Assembly (NCBI GenBank): GCA_021647205.1
Contig: JAKIVD010000029.1
Location: forward strand, 1-47,523
Reading direction: 5' to 3'
Source of the DNA: Bacteroidales bacterium
GTDB lineage: Bacteria > Bacteroidota > Bacteroidia > Bacteroidales > F082
DNA: 47,523 bases
Numbering within the stretch: position 1 is the first letter of the stretch; each line of letters begins with the position of its first letter. The translations under genes and the position numbers were made by a program. A model generated the notes under the pieces. The model made no database searches, was not told the origin of the DNA, and saw nothing but the letters and a program-made list of their open reading frames with translations. Positions 34,757 through 42,984 of the stretch are shown in pieces.

Positions 34757-35567
34757 GCCTGGCCTTGAGTCCCTGTTTTCGGCACTTCAATACTACCAAT
34801 CTTCCGGTAGTGTGCTGTATAGTTTTAAAGTTGTTGTCATTGATGATGGTTCAACAGATGGTTCATCTGAATTTATATCTAAAAATTATCCCAATATCCA
34901 TTTATTAAAAGGAGACGGCAATCTGTGGTGGTCAGGGGCTATCAACAAGGGGGCTGAGTTTTCTATCTCTGAACTGTCAGCTGATTATTTGCTGCTTTGG
35001 AACAATGATATAGAACCGGAAGACAATTATTTCATTGAATTGGGAAAATCAATTACTAAAAACCCAAACGCAATTCTGGGCTCTTATATTTATGATTTTA
35101 CCTCAAAGAAAATTTGGGCTGAAGGGGGTTGGTTTAATGTTTGTACCGGCAAAAGAACGATACTTTCAGGTAAGCAAAAAAAGTCAAGATTTATTTTTAA
35201 ATGGTTAGCAGGAATGGGAACCCTGGTTCCGGTGAAATACATTAAGCAATTTGGATATTGGGACAGCAAAAATTTTCCCCAATATCATGGTGATTTTGAT
35301 TTTACAATTCGCATGTCGAAAAAAGGGATAAAAATTACCAACAGCGAGAAACTGATTTTATACAACAAAACTGAATACTCGAGTATAAAAGGTGTTGATT
35401 TTAAATCTTACATAAATTCGTTAAGTGAAACAGGCAGCAGATATAACATGAGGAAGGATATTATGATCTATCGAAAACACTGCATCTCCCCATTCTGGGT
35501 ATTTTCCTTCATAAAAAAGCACTTAATTTATTTTATACGTACGTTTTTAATACAGAAAAAGAAATGA
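34701..35567 (+). CDS. Glycosyltransferase family 2
   Basis: A 288-residue GT-A glycosyltransferase. ISILIPIHNR (5-14) opens the nucleotide-binding fold, VVVIDDGSTDG (44-54) and LLWNNDIEPED (98-108) give the Asp residues for UDP/dTDP-sugar and metal, and KGDGNLWWSGAINKG (70-84) is typical of the rhamnosyltransferase-like GT2 branch. A basic C-terminal tail may contact the membrane. The ATG at 34701 overlaps the polymerase gene, and its stop overlaps the next start (ATGA at 35564-35567). Donor and acceptor are unknown. Confidence 0.88.
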   Translation: MQIKISILIPIHNRLQITKPGLESLFSALQYYQSSGSVLYSFKVVVIDDGSTDGSSEFISKNYPNIHLLKGDGNLWWSGAINKGAEFSISELSADYLLLWNNDIEPEDNYFIELGKSITKNPNAILGSYIYDFTSKKIWAEGGWFNVCTGKRTILSGKQKKSRFIFKWLAGMGTLVPVKYIKQFGYWDSKNFPQYHGDFDFTIRMSKKGIKITNSEKLILYNKTEYSSIKGVDFKSYINSLSETGSRYNMRKDIMIYRKHCISPFWVFSFIKKHLIYFIRTFLIQKKK

Positions 35568-36496
35568 AAAAAATACTAACCTCACCCTCATCTTACGGAC
35601 AAATTAGCGACGAGCCTTATGATTTATTAATCAGTAATGGTTTTGAAATAATTAAAAACCCTTATGGCAGGAAGTTAACAGAAGAAGAAGTAATTGAAAT
35701 AGCACACGATTGTGTTGGAATTGTTGCCGGAGTTGAATCGCTTACGGCTAAAGTTATGGATGCCATGCCGAAGCTGAAATGTATTAGCCGGGTAGGCGTA
35801 GGCATGGACAGTGTTGATTTGGACGCAGCCAAAGAAAGGAACATTAAAGTAGTGAACACGCCGGATGGCCCGACACAGGCCGTAGCAGAACTCACTTTGG
35901 GATTGACCTTTTCTTTGTTGCGGAAAATACACCTGGCCGATGCAAATATGAAAAAGCGTGTTTGGAAAAAGGAAACCGGCAATTTATTGTTTAAGAAAAA
36001 GATTGGCATTATTGGTTTGGGAAGAATTGGAAAGATGGCCGCAGCATCATTTCGGGCACTTGGAAACGAGGTTGTCGGCTATGACTTGTTTCCTGATGTA
36101 GGTTGGGCGTCAACTAATAAAGTAGAATTTGTTGATCTTAACACTTTGCTTAAAACAGCCGATATTATAACTATTCATATTCCTGCCCCTTCAGCAGGAA
36201 AACCGGTTATTGGTGAGGAAGAAATTCACTTAATAAAACCCGATGCTTTTGTTGTTAATGTTTCCCGTGGCGGTGTGGTTGATGAAAAAGCGTTGTACGA
36301 TGCACTACTATCAAATAAAATAGCAGGGGCTGCCATTGATGTGTTTTCTGACGAGCCTTATGATGGCTTGTTTTGTGATCTTGCAAATGTTGTTTTAACC
36401 CCCCATTTGGGTTCTTACGCAAAAGAGGGTAAATTGCAAATGGAACTGGACGCGGTAAAAAATTTAATGCAAGTGTTAAAAGAAGATGCAGTTTAA
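35564..36496 (+). CDS. D-isomer-specific 2-hydroxyacid dehydrogenase (phosphoglycerate-dehydrogenase-like)
   Basis: A 310-residue NAD-dependent dehydrogenase. The dinucleotide motif is GLGRIG (151-156) and the catalytic triad is Arg234 (NVSRGG), Glu263 (SDEP) and His280 (LTPHLGS). The N-terminal substrate domain is short and there is no ACT domain, as in single-domain SerA-like enzymes. In a sugar locus it probably oxidises or reduces a 2-hydroxy/2-keto acid used for an unusual sugar or a glycerate/lactate substituent; serine synthesis is the alternative. The start overlaps the GT2 stop. Confidence 0.87.
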   Translation: MKKILTSPSSYGQISDEPYDLLISNGFEIIKNPYGRKLTEEEVIEIAHDCVGIVAGVESLTAKVMDAMPKLKCISRVGVGMDSVDLDAAKERNIKVVNTPDGPTQAVAELTLGLTFSLLRKIHLADANMKKRVWKKETGNLLFKKKIGIIGLGRIGKMAAASFRALGNEVVGYDLFPDVGWASTNKVEFVDLNTLLKTADIITIHIPAPSAGKPVIGEEEIHLIKPDAFVVNVSRGGVVDEKALYDALLSNKIAGAAIDVFSDEPYDGLFCDLANVVLTPHLGSYAKEGKLQMELDAVKNLMQVLKEDAV

Positions 36497-37598
36497 GTTT
36501 TTAGTAAGAAAATTGTTTACTACTTTTCAAAGACAGGGCGTTAAGGGGATTTATATTAAGTCTCTCCGCAGGGTCAAATCGGATTGTTTAAGACTTACCT
36601 TAAACAACAAAAAGAATAAGCAAGAGTGGAAGAATCTAAAAAATAAATATGCCGGAAAACGCGTATTCTTGATCGGGAACGGCCCCAGCTTAAATAAAAC
36701 CCCGCTTTACTTATTGAAAGATGAATACACCATGTGTTTTAATCGGTTTAGTTTGTTTTTTGAAAGACTCAATTGGACCCCTTCATTTTTTGCTACGACT
36801 GATAATTTGGTTTTATCCGATCTTTTAACCGAACTGGATTCCGTTGTTTCAAAATCGGCGTATTCATTTTTCCCTGATATTCATTTCAGAGGCGAAAAAT
36901 TTATAAATAAGATTGAGCAAAAAGACAATATTTTATGGATTCATCAATTATTTGGCAGGGGATTTTCAACCAACCTACCCAAAGTATTTCCGGGAGGATC
37001 GGTAATCTATGAAGGGTTTCAAATTTTAAGGCATCTTGGTTTTAAAGAGATCATTTTATTAGGTGTGGACATGAACTTTCAAATTCATAAATCGGTTAAA
37101 TACCTTGATTCAAAAAGCGTTGATATTATTTCCGAACAAGACGATGACCCCAATCATTTTGACCCCCGGTATTTTGGCAAGAACAGAAAATACCATCAGC
37201 CTGAAGCTTTTGTCATTCAAAGTATAATTGACAATCTCGATTTTTTAGGACAAAATATGGACAAATTCGGTTTACAAATATTAAATGCCGGCTACGATTC
37301 AAAAGTAACAAGTTTTCCAAAAGTAGATTTTGAAAGTTTATTCCAATATGACAAAGATGAAAAGAAAAAGCTATTTGAATCTTTGCTGTCGAAGAATATT
37401 GAAGTAAAATCAATTGAACAACTTGAAAAGAATTCAGTTTATTTGAATGCGTATAGAGATATTAATGATGAAACAAGACATTTCATAACCAGTGAGGAGT
37501 TAGCGTTATCAATAATAAAAAAAGTAATTTTTAATTATATACCTTTAGGCCCATTTAATTGTAACTACTATTTTCTGAAAAGGGACTTGCTTCAATGA
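36486..37598 (+). CDS. DUF115/MptE-like protein
   Basis: A 370-residue protein. GKRVFLIGNGPSLNKTPLYL (57-76) and a later GGSVIYEGFQILRHLGFKEI with LGVDMNF are the signature of the DUF115 group, which includes archaeal 6-hydroxymethylpterin diphosphokinase MptE and the central part of Maf flagellin glycosyltransferases. Pterin synthesis is unlikely here; transfer of a nucleotide-activated nonulosonate or a phosphate-linked group is plausible given Maf and the CMP-sugar genes downstream, but this is inference. It overlaps the previous gene by 11 bases. Confidence 0.72.
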   Translation: MQFKFLVRKLFTTFQRQGVKGIYIKSLRRVKSDCLRLTLNNKKNKQEWKNLKNKYAGKRVFLIGNGPSLNKTPLYLLKDEYTMCFNRFSLFFERLNWTPSFFATTDNLVLSDLLTELDSVVSKSAYSFFPDIHFRGEKFINKIEQKDNILWIHQLFGRGFSTNLPKVFPGGSVIYEGFQILRHLGFKEIILLGVDMNFQIHKSVKYLDSKSVDIISEQDDDPNHFDPRYFGKNRKYHQPEAFVIQSIIDNLDFLGQNMDKFGLQILNAGYDSKVTSFPKVDFESLFQYDKDEKKKLFESLLSKNIEVKSIEQLEKNSVYLNAYRDINDETRHFITSEELALSIIKKVIFNYIPLGPFNCNYYFLKRDLLQ

Positions 37599-37629
37599 AA
37601 ATAGCAGTATTTCAAAATAATATAATTAC

Positions 37630-38409
37630 GTGAATATAAAAGCCGTTAAACGTCAAATTATTTTTAGGAGATCAAATTTTTTGACGAGAAGCAGAAGAAT
37701 ATTTGCAAGCATATTATTTTCACTTTTAAGAAATAATTCTGGTGATAAGTATGTGTTTCTACATATTCCAAAGTGTGGAGGTACCAGTGTAAGAAAAGCG
37801 CTCTCTAATTGGTTTTCTTTTTTCGTACGAGACACTCATTTTTCTACTAACTCTAAAGAGTTTAAGTATCCAAATCCGATTAAAGGAATAGAAAGGCTGC
37901 CATCAAATTTTTGCTTGACTGGTCATTTTAATGTCCCGGGTGGCTTTTTATTTCAGCGTTACCCTATTGTGTTTGAGGATCAGAGCTTTAAAGTTTTTAC
38001 TTTTATTCGTGACCCATTTTCACACAAACTTTCACAATGGAATTATCTCAGCTACAAAAGACATTATAGTTTTGATAAAAAATTTGAAGAATACATACTT
38101 GATGAAACAAATTACTTTGCCCGATTATTGGGCTGTAATGAAAATAATTTTAAGGAAAGAATAGATCAATTTTTTTTTGTCGGAATTACTGAAGAAATAC
38201 AATTATCTATGGATATTTTAGCCAATAAATTAGGTAAGAAAAAAGTTGTTATCCAACATAAAAATGTATCTCCAAAGAAAGAGACAGCAATTGACAATAA
38301 ATTACTAGAAAGATTTAAACAAATCAGAAGCTTAGATTATAAGGTTTATAATTATTGTTTAAAGAAATTCTATAATGATAAAAACATCTTTTTAAAAAAT
38401 GAAACATAA
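37630..38409 (+). CDS. PAPS-dependent carbohydrate sulfotransferase (sulfotransferase family 2-like)
   Basis: A 259-residue protein starting with GTG at 37630 (no in-frame ATG nearby). The 5'-phosphosulfate loop is FLHIPKCGGTS (43-53), and the 3'-phosphate motif is TFIRDPFSHKLSQW (124-137), the two PAPS-binding motifs of Golgi-type carbohydrate sulfotransferases such as heparan 2-O-sulfotransferase. A basic N-terminus and a weak hydrophobic stretch (24-33) precede it; no signal peptide, so action at the cytoplasmic face is likely. PAPS would come from the CysD/CysN/CysC cluster in the same locus. The acceptor is presumably the exopolysaccharide repeat unit. Strongly AT-rich. Confidence 0.85.
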   Translation: MNIKAVKRQIIFRRSNFLTRSRRIFASILFSLLRNNSGDKYVFLHIPKCGGTSVRKALSNWFSFFVRDTHFSTNSKEFKYPNPIKGIERLPSNFCLTGHFNVPGGFLFQRYPIVFEDQSFKVFTFIRDPFSHKLSQWNYLSYKRHYSFDKKFEEYILDETNYFARLLGCNENNFKERIDQFFFVGITEEIQLSMDILANKLGKKKVVIQHKNVSPKKETAIDNKLLERFKQIRSLDYKVYNYCLKKFYNDKNIFLKNET

Positions 38410-39391
38410 AGTAGGAATAATTGGCTACGGAAAAATGGGCCAAACAAGAAAACAGGCAATTGATGAACTAAATATTGCAGAGGTTATTGCAATTTCTGAA
38501 CCAAATTTAACAGAAGACCCCGGGCTTCCAAATGTCAGTCATGAAGAAATAATTAATAATCCTGACATTGATAGTGTTATCGTTTGTACCCCAAATTACC
38601 TGAATAAAGATTTAACGATCAAATCTTTAAATGCAGGAAAGCATGTGTTTTGTGAAAAGCCACCTGCCTTTACCGCTGCTGATGTGGAAGAAATCCGTAA
38701 GGCGGAGTTCAGAGCGGAGGGCAGGAAATTGATGTATGGATTTAACCACCGCCACCACGACAGCATCATCCGTATGAAAGAACTGGTTGACAGCGGAAAA
38801 TATGGAAAAATTATTTGGATGAGGGGTCGCTATGGTAAAAGTGTTACTGAAGATTATTTTTCGCAATGGCGGGCAAAAAAAGAATTAGCAGGAGGAGGAA
38901 TTTTGATTGACCAGGGTATTCATATGCTGGATCTGTTTCTTCATCTTGCTGGTGATTTCGATACCGTAAAAGCGGAAATATCGAACCAGTACTGGCATTC
39001 AGAAATTGAAGATAATGCTTTTGTAATATTGAAGGACACGAAATCTGGAACAGCAGCTTCATTGCACTCAACCATGAGCCAGTGGCGGCATTTGTTTTCG
39101 TTGGAGGTGTTTATGGAAAAGGGTTATATGGTTTTGAACGGTCTGATCACCTCAACCATGTCCTATGGCGAAGAAGTCTTATCCATAGCAAAAAACAGGT
39201 CGGCTGCACCGGCAGCAACCTGGAAAGATGAGGTGAAAACACAATATATAAACAACAACAGTTGGCGCTACGAAATGGAGCACTTTTTCAATGCCATCAA
39301 GGAAAATAAAAGCATCGAAACAGGTAACTCTTATGATGCGCTAAGACTCATGAAAATTATTGATGAAATATATAAAAATAAAAACTTTTAA
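38399..39391 (+). CDS. Gfo/Idh/MocA-family oxidoreductase
   Basis: A 330-residue NAD(P)-dependent sugar oxidoreductase with GIIGYGKMG (6-14), EKPP (86-89) carrying the catalytic Lys, and GGGILIDQGIHMLDL, where the conserved Asp and His of the active site lie. It differs from the WlbA-like protein at 19988 (no SRGxW segment). It is probably part of the sugar-modification set that follows. Start overlaps the sulfotransferase end by 11 bases, implying one transcript. Exact substrate unknown. Confidence 0.87.
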   Translation: MKHKVGIIGYGKMGQTRKQAIDELNIAEVIAISEPNLTEDPGLPNVSHEEIINNPDIDSVIVCTPNYLNKDLTIKSLNAGKHVFCEKPPAFTAADVEEIRKAEFRAEGRKLMYGFNHRHHDSIIRMKELVDSGKYGKIIWMRGRYGKSVTEDYFSQWRAKKELAGGGILIDQGIHMLDLFLHLAGDFDTVKAEISNQYWHSEIEDNAFVILKDTKSGTAASLHSTMSQWRHLFSLEVFMEKGYMVLNGLITSTMSYGEEVLSIAKNRSAAPAATWKDEVKTQYINNNSWRYEMEHFFNAIKENKSIETGNSYDALRLMKIIDEIYKNKNF

Positions 39392-39411
39392 TACAATTAA
39401 TCACATAAAAA

Positions 39412-40014
39412 ATGGAAAGAAAACAATTGGTAACAGAGTTCCTGAACTCATACAAAGAAAGACTAAATAGCTTATTTGACAGCATTGACCTTGATATCTT
39501 GGAGTCGATCATAGCTGCAATGGTCAAGGCATTTAAAAATGGCAATACGATGTACGTGGTAGGCAATGGAGGTAGTGCTGCAACAGCCTCTCATATCCAG
39601 GCAGATTTTCAGTTTTTTGTCAGGTACTTTACTGATTTCAGGCCGAAGGTAGTTGCCTTAACCGACAATATTCCACTCATGACAGCGATTAGCAACGACA
39701 ATTCATACGAAGATGTTTTTGTTGAACAAATGAAGGGAATGTTTAACAAGGGGGATTTGTTATTGGCCATTTCGGCAAGCGGAAACTCACCCAATGTGGT
39801 GAAGGCTGTTGAATATGCTAATGCACTTGGAGGAAAAACAATCGCTTTTTGTGGATTTTCCGGTGGTAAGCTGAAGGAGTTGGCTGATCTGCCGCTTTAT
39901 ACGCCAAACGAAGATAAAGACTACGGACCCATTGAAGACTTGCACATGATATTGGATCATGTATTGGTAAATTACCTGTCGCAGGACGAGGAATTTCTAA
40001 GTATTGGAAAATAA
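39412..40014 (+). CDS. GmhA-like SIS-domain sugar-phosphate isomerase
   Basis: A 200-residue SIS-domain protein. GNGGSAATASH (51-61), SASGNS (121-126) and the late EDLHMILDH segment match sedoheptulose-7-phosphate isomerase GmhA and its DiaA-like relatives. GmhA converts sedoheptulose 7-phosphate into glycero-manno-heptose 7-phosphate. No heptose kinase or adenylyl/guanylyltransferase (HddA/HddC, HldE) is in the window, so the product may be used differently, perhaps with the cyclase at 40776. Isomerase chemistry is likely; substrate is inferred. Confidence 0.83.
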   Translation: MERKQLVTEFLNSYKERLNSLFDSIDLDILESIIAAMVKAFKNGNTMYVVGNGGSAATASHIQADFQFFVRYFTDFRPKVVALTDNIPLMTAISNDNSYEDVFVEQMKGMFNKGDLLLAISASGNSPNVVKAVEYANALGGKTIAFCGFSGGKLKELADLPLYTPNEDKDYGPIEDLHMILDHVLVNYLSQDEEFLSIGK

Positions 40015-40021
40015 TAGAATA

Positions 40022-40783
40022 ATGGCAATTGATATTAATCTAAATGGAAAAACGGCACTGGTTACTGGCGGAACCATGGGAATTGGGGCGGCTATTGCAG
40101 GGGTGCTTCACCAGGCAGGTGCCAATTTAATACTTACCGGTGTTGAGGCTCAGCAACACATTGATGATTTGAATACCAAAGCAAAAGAGAAAGGAATTCA
40201 TAATATCAATTATGTTCGTGTTGATTTCACAAATCAGGAATCAATTGATAGTTTTTTTGATTATCTTGATTCCTATGAAAAGATCGATATTTGTGTAAAT
40301 AATGCAGGAACAAACCGCAATAATCCCATTGACGAGATTAGTATTGAGGATTATGATCTATTGCTTGATGTTAACCTGAAGGCCCCGTTTTTAATTACTC
40401 GCTACGTTAGCAAAAGAATGAAGGAAGCCAACTATGGCCGCATTGTAAATATTGCCTCTATTTGGGGTATTAAATCCCGATCCGGACGTACTGTTTATAC
40501 CATTACAAAATCCGGCATTATCGGGTTAACAAAGACCAGTTCGATAGAATTGGCGCCCTATAATATTTTAGTTAATGCGGTTTCGCCGGGTTTTACATTG
40601 ACCGAGTTAACGATGAAAACTTTACCGGAAAAGGAATTTAACGAACTCAAATCAATTGTACCTGCTAAACGATTTGCAGAACCGGATGAGATTGCAAAGC
40701 TGGTTTTGTTTTTAGTAAGTGATTTAAACACCTACATAACCGGACAAAATATTGCCATAGATGGAGGGTTTTCAAATGTATAG
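40022..40783 (+). CDS. Short-chain dehydrogenase/reductase
   Basis: A 253-residue classical SDR. The ATG at 40022 is preferred over an upstream TTG at 40004 that lies inside the previous gene. Cofactor motif TGGTMGIG (15-22), NNAG (93-96) and catalytic Ser146, Tyr159 and Lys163 are all present, so it should be active with NAD(P). It resembles the FabG/gluconate-5-dehydrogenase group. Its place between an isomerase and a dehydroquinate-synthase-like gene points to oxidoreduction of a sugar or cyclitol intermediate. Confidence 0.88.
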   Translation: MAIDINLNGKTALVTGGTMGIGAAIAGVLHQAGANLILTGVEAQQHIDDLNTKAKEKGIHNINYVRVDFTNQESIDSFFDYLDSYEKIDICVNNAGTNRNNPIDEISIEDYDLLLDVNLKAPFLITRYVSKRMKEANYGRIVNIASIWGIKSRSGRTVYTITKSGIIGLTKTSSIELAPYNILVNAVSPGFTLTELTMKTLPEKEFNELKSIVPAKRFAEPDEIAKLVLFLVSDLNTYITGQNIAIDGGFSNV

Positions 40784-41840
40784 TTTTAAAGTTAAATCGG
40801 TAATCCACGATTATGAGGTACGGTTCATTGATAATGTGAAAGCAACATTGAAAGAAGTGCTTCGTGAAGGTGATTTTATCATTATCGATAATAAAGTGAA
40901 GACGCTTTATTCGGATATGCTTGATGACGCCTTGAACAATTATTCATACATTGGAATTGATGCTACCGAACCACAAAAAAGCTACCAGGGAATCATGCCG
41001 GTTATTGAACACCTGATTGCGAACGGTTTCAGAAAAAACCACAGGCTTATTGCCATTGGGGGAGGAATCACGCAAGATGTAAGCGCATTTATTTCATCCA
41101 TCATGTACAGGGGTGTGGGCTGGCTTTTTTTCCCAACCACCTTATTAGCCCAGGGAGACAGTTGCATTGGGAGCAAAACGTCCATTAACTTCGGGGAATA
41201 CAAAAATCAGGTAGGTGGTTTTTATCCGCCCCATAAAATCTTTATTTATCTCCCTTTCCTTAACACATTAACGGAGGCAGAGATGAGATCGGGAATCGGC
41301 GAAATGCTGCACTATTTCATTGTCGCGGGTAAGGAAGATTTCGAATTATTCAGGCAGCTTTACAAGAAGGCATTTACAAATAAAGATGCACTTGAAAAAC
41401 TAATACTTAGAAGCCTGGAAATCAAGAAAAGTTATATTGAGATTGATGAGTTCGATAAAAATGAGCGTCAGGTTTTCAATTACGGACATTCTTTTGGCCA
41501 CGCTATTGAATCATTAACAAATTTTCGTGTCCCTCATGGAATTGCCGTGAGTTACGGAATGGATATGGCTAATTTTATTTCAGTCAAAATGGGGCTGATC
41601 CCTCAACAAGTCAGGAATGAAATAAGGGAGGTTACCGAAAACATCTGGACAGGATTTAACATTGATGATATTGATTTGGACGCTTTCAAAAAAGCGCTAA
41701 GTAAAGACAAGAAAAATGTAGGCACAAAACTCGGCCTCATACTGAACAAGGGTTATGGGAAGATTTTCAAGAATATTATGGATGCCGATGATGCTTTCAG
41801 CAGTTGGCTGGAAGATTATTTTAAAAACGAAGTAAAATAA
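40776..41840 (+). CDS. 3-dehydroquinate-synthase-like sugar-phosphate cyclase
   Basis: A 354-residue protein of the sugar-phosphate-cyclase superfamily (AroB, 2-epi-5-epi-valiolone synthase, 2-deoxy-scyllo-inosose synthase). Motifs: GGGITQD (95-101), FPTTLLAQGDSCIGSKTSIN (119-138), the metal-binding Glu176 in GIGEMLHY, and NYGHSFGHAIE with the two metal His. ATG 40776 is chosen, overlapping the SDR stop by eight bases; ATG 40761 is also open. A second role in the shikimate pathway is unlikely inside a glycan operon; cyclisation of a heptulosonate or sedoheptulose 7-phosphate is inferred. Product unknown. Confidence 0.84.
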   Translation: MYSFKVKSVIHDYEVRFIDNVKATLKEVLREGDFIIIDNKVKTLYSDMLDDALNNYSYIGIDATEPQKSYQGIMPVIEHLIANGFRKNHRLIAIGGGITQDVSAFISSIMYRGVGWLFFPTTLLAQGDSCIGSKTSINFGEYKNQVGGFYPPHKIFIYLPFLNTLTEAEMRSGIGEMLHYFIVAGKEDFELFRQLYKKAFTNKDALEKLILRSLEIKKSYIEIDEFDKNERQVFNYGHSFGHAIESLTNFRVPHGIAVSYGMDMANFISVKMGLIPQQVRNEIREVTENIWTGFNIDDIDLDAFKKALSKDKKNVGTKLGLILNKGYGKIFKNIMDADDAFSSWLEDYFKNEVK

Positions 41841-41848
41841 ATAAAGGG

Positions 41849-42301
41849 ATGATAGTTGATAGTTTAAAAAACATAGATGTTTACCAAAGTCTGTCGGAAG
41901 ACATTTATGCAGGTCTTCTTTTTCTGCAACAGGTAAAACCGGAAATAGAAGTAGGTGAATATCCGATTAACAATAATGTGAAGGCAATTGTTAGTGAATA
42001 TGACACAGTGGAAGTATTTGAAAGGGGATACGAAGCGCATAAACATGTGATTGATATTCAATATCCGGTACGGGGTTTGGAAAGAGTGAAGTGGTCACCC
42101 ATTGAAGGCATGGAGATCAATATTGCTTACGATCCGGTAAAAGACAGAACATTTTTTAAATCACCTTCCCCCCAGGGCACACACGTCGATATTGGTAATG
42201 GGATATTCGCAATCATGTTTCCTGAAGACGGGCATAGTCCGCAGCATTATATAACACAGTCTGAACGCATTAAAAAAATAACAATTAAGGTTTCTGTTTG
42301 A
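41849..42301 (+). CDS. YhcH/YjgK/YiaL-family protein (sialate-anomerase-like)
   Basis: A 150-residue cupin-like protein of the DUF386 family. The metal-binding residues lie in FERGYEAHKHVIDIQYPVRG (the Glu and two His) and in FPEDGHSPQH near the C-terminus. E. coli YhcH/NanQ, encoded with sialic-acid genes, speeds the anomeric exchange of N-acetylneuraminate. Immediately upstream of a CMP-sugar synthetase, the same job (supplying the correct anomer of a ulosonic acid) is a good fit, by inference. Two bases separate it from the next ATG. Confidence 0.85.
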   Translation: MIVDSLKNIDVYQSLSEDIYAGLLFLQQVKPEIEVGEYPINNNVKAIVSEYDTVEVFERGYEAHKHVIDIQYPVRGLERVKWSPIEGMEINIAYDPVKDRTFFKSPSPQGTHVDIGNGIFAIMFPEDGHSPQHYITQSERIKKITIKVSV

Positions 42302-42303
42302 AT

Positions 42304-42984
42304 ATGAATATACCAAAGATTATCGCCTTAGTTCCCATGAAGGGGCATTCTGAAAGGGTAGCAAACAAAAACATAAAACCAATTGCCGGGAAGCCATGTT
42401 TTCACTGGATAGTTGAAGCGCTGTCTAAAAGTAAATATGTTAATGAAATTGTCATTAATACAGACTCCGAAGAGATTGCAAAAAGTGCACGGGATAACTT
42501 TGAAGTAACAATTCTTGAAAGGCCTGACTTTTTACTGGGTGATATGGTGAGTATTCAACCACTCATTGAATTTGATTTATTGCAAACAGATGGTGAGTTT
42601 TATTTGCAGACCCATAGCACAAACCCACTGCTCACAACCGAAACGATCGACAAAGCCATTGAAGCTTTTTTCGCCCAAACCGAACACGATGCCTTATTTA
42701 CCGTTACACCTTTAAAAACGCGGTTTTACTGGCCCGATGGAAGTGGCATAAATCATGACCCCAAACATTTGATCAGGACACAGGACCTTGAACCGGTATT
42801 TGAAGAAAACTCTTGTCTTTACCTGTTTTCGAAAACCACAAATCAAAAAACGAAAAACAGACTGGGCTCAAATCCGATGATGTTTCCAATGGACAGACTG
42901 GAAGCAGTTGATATTGATGACATCGAAGATTTTTATTGGGCAGAGTTTCTTTTATTGAGAAAGTTACAAGATGAAGGCAACTGA
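42304..42984 (+). CDS. Acylneuraminate/KDO-type cytidylyltransferase
   Basis: A 226-residue CMP-sugar synthetase of the NeuA/KdsB family. The ATG at 42304 follows the YhcH stop by two bases. ALVPMKGHSERVANKNIKPI (about 7-26) is the CTP-binding motif, with PMKGHSER where NeuA has PARGGSKR, so the loop differs from standard NeuA. THSTNPLLT and the late DIDDIEDF (metal-binding Asp) are conserved. It would activate a 2-keto acid sugar as the CMP derivative. There is no NeuB, KdsA or NeuC in the window, so the acid is probably not ordinary Neu5Ac or KDO made in the usual way. Confidence 0.83.
   Translation: MNIPKIIALVPMKGHSERVANKNIKPIAGKPCFHWIVEALSKSKYVNEIVINTDSEEIAKSARDNFEVTILERPDFLLGDMVSIQPLIEFDLLQTDGEFYLQTHSTNPLLTTETIDKAIEAFFAQTEHDALFTVTPLKTRFYWPDGSGINHDPKHLIRTQDLEPVFEENSCLYLFSKTTNQKTKNRLGSNPMMFPMDRLEAVDIDDIEDFYWAEFLLLRKLQDEGN

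Noticed and set aside
40776-41840. Housekeeping aroB
   Set aside because: It lies inside an overlapping glycan gene series with no other shikimate gene; a specialised cyclase is more likely, though not proven.
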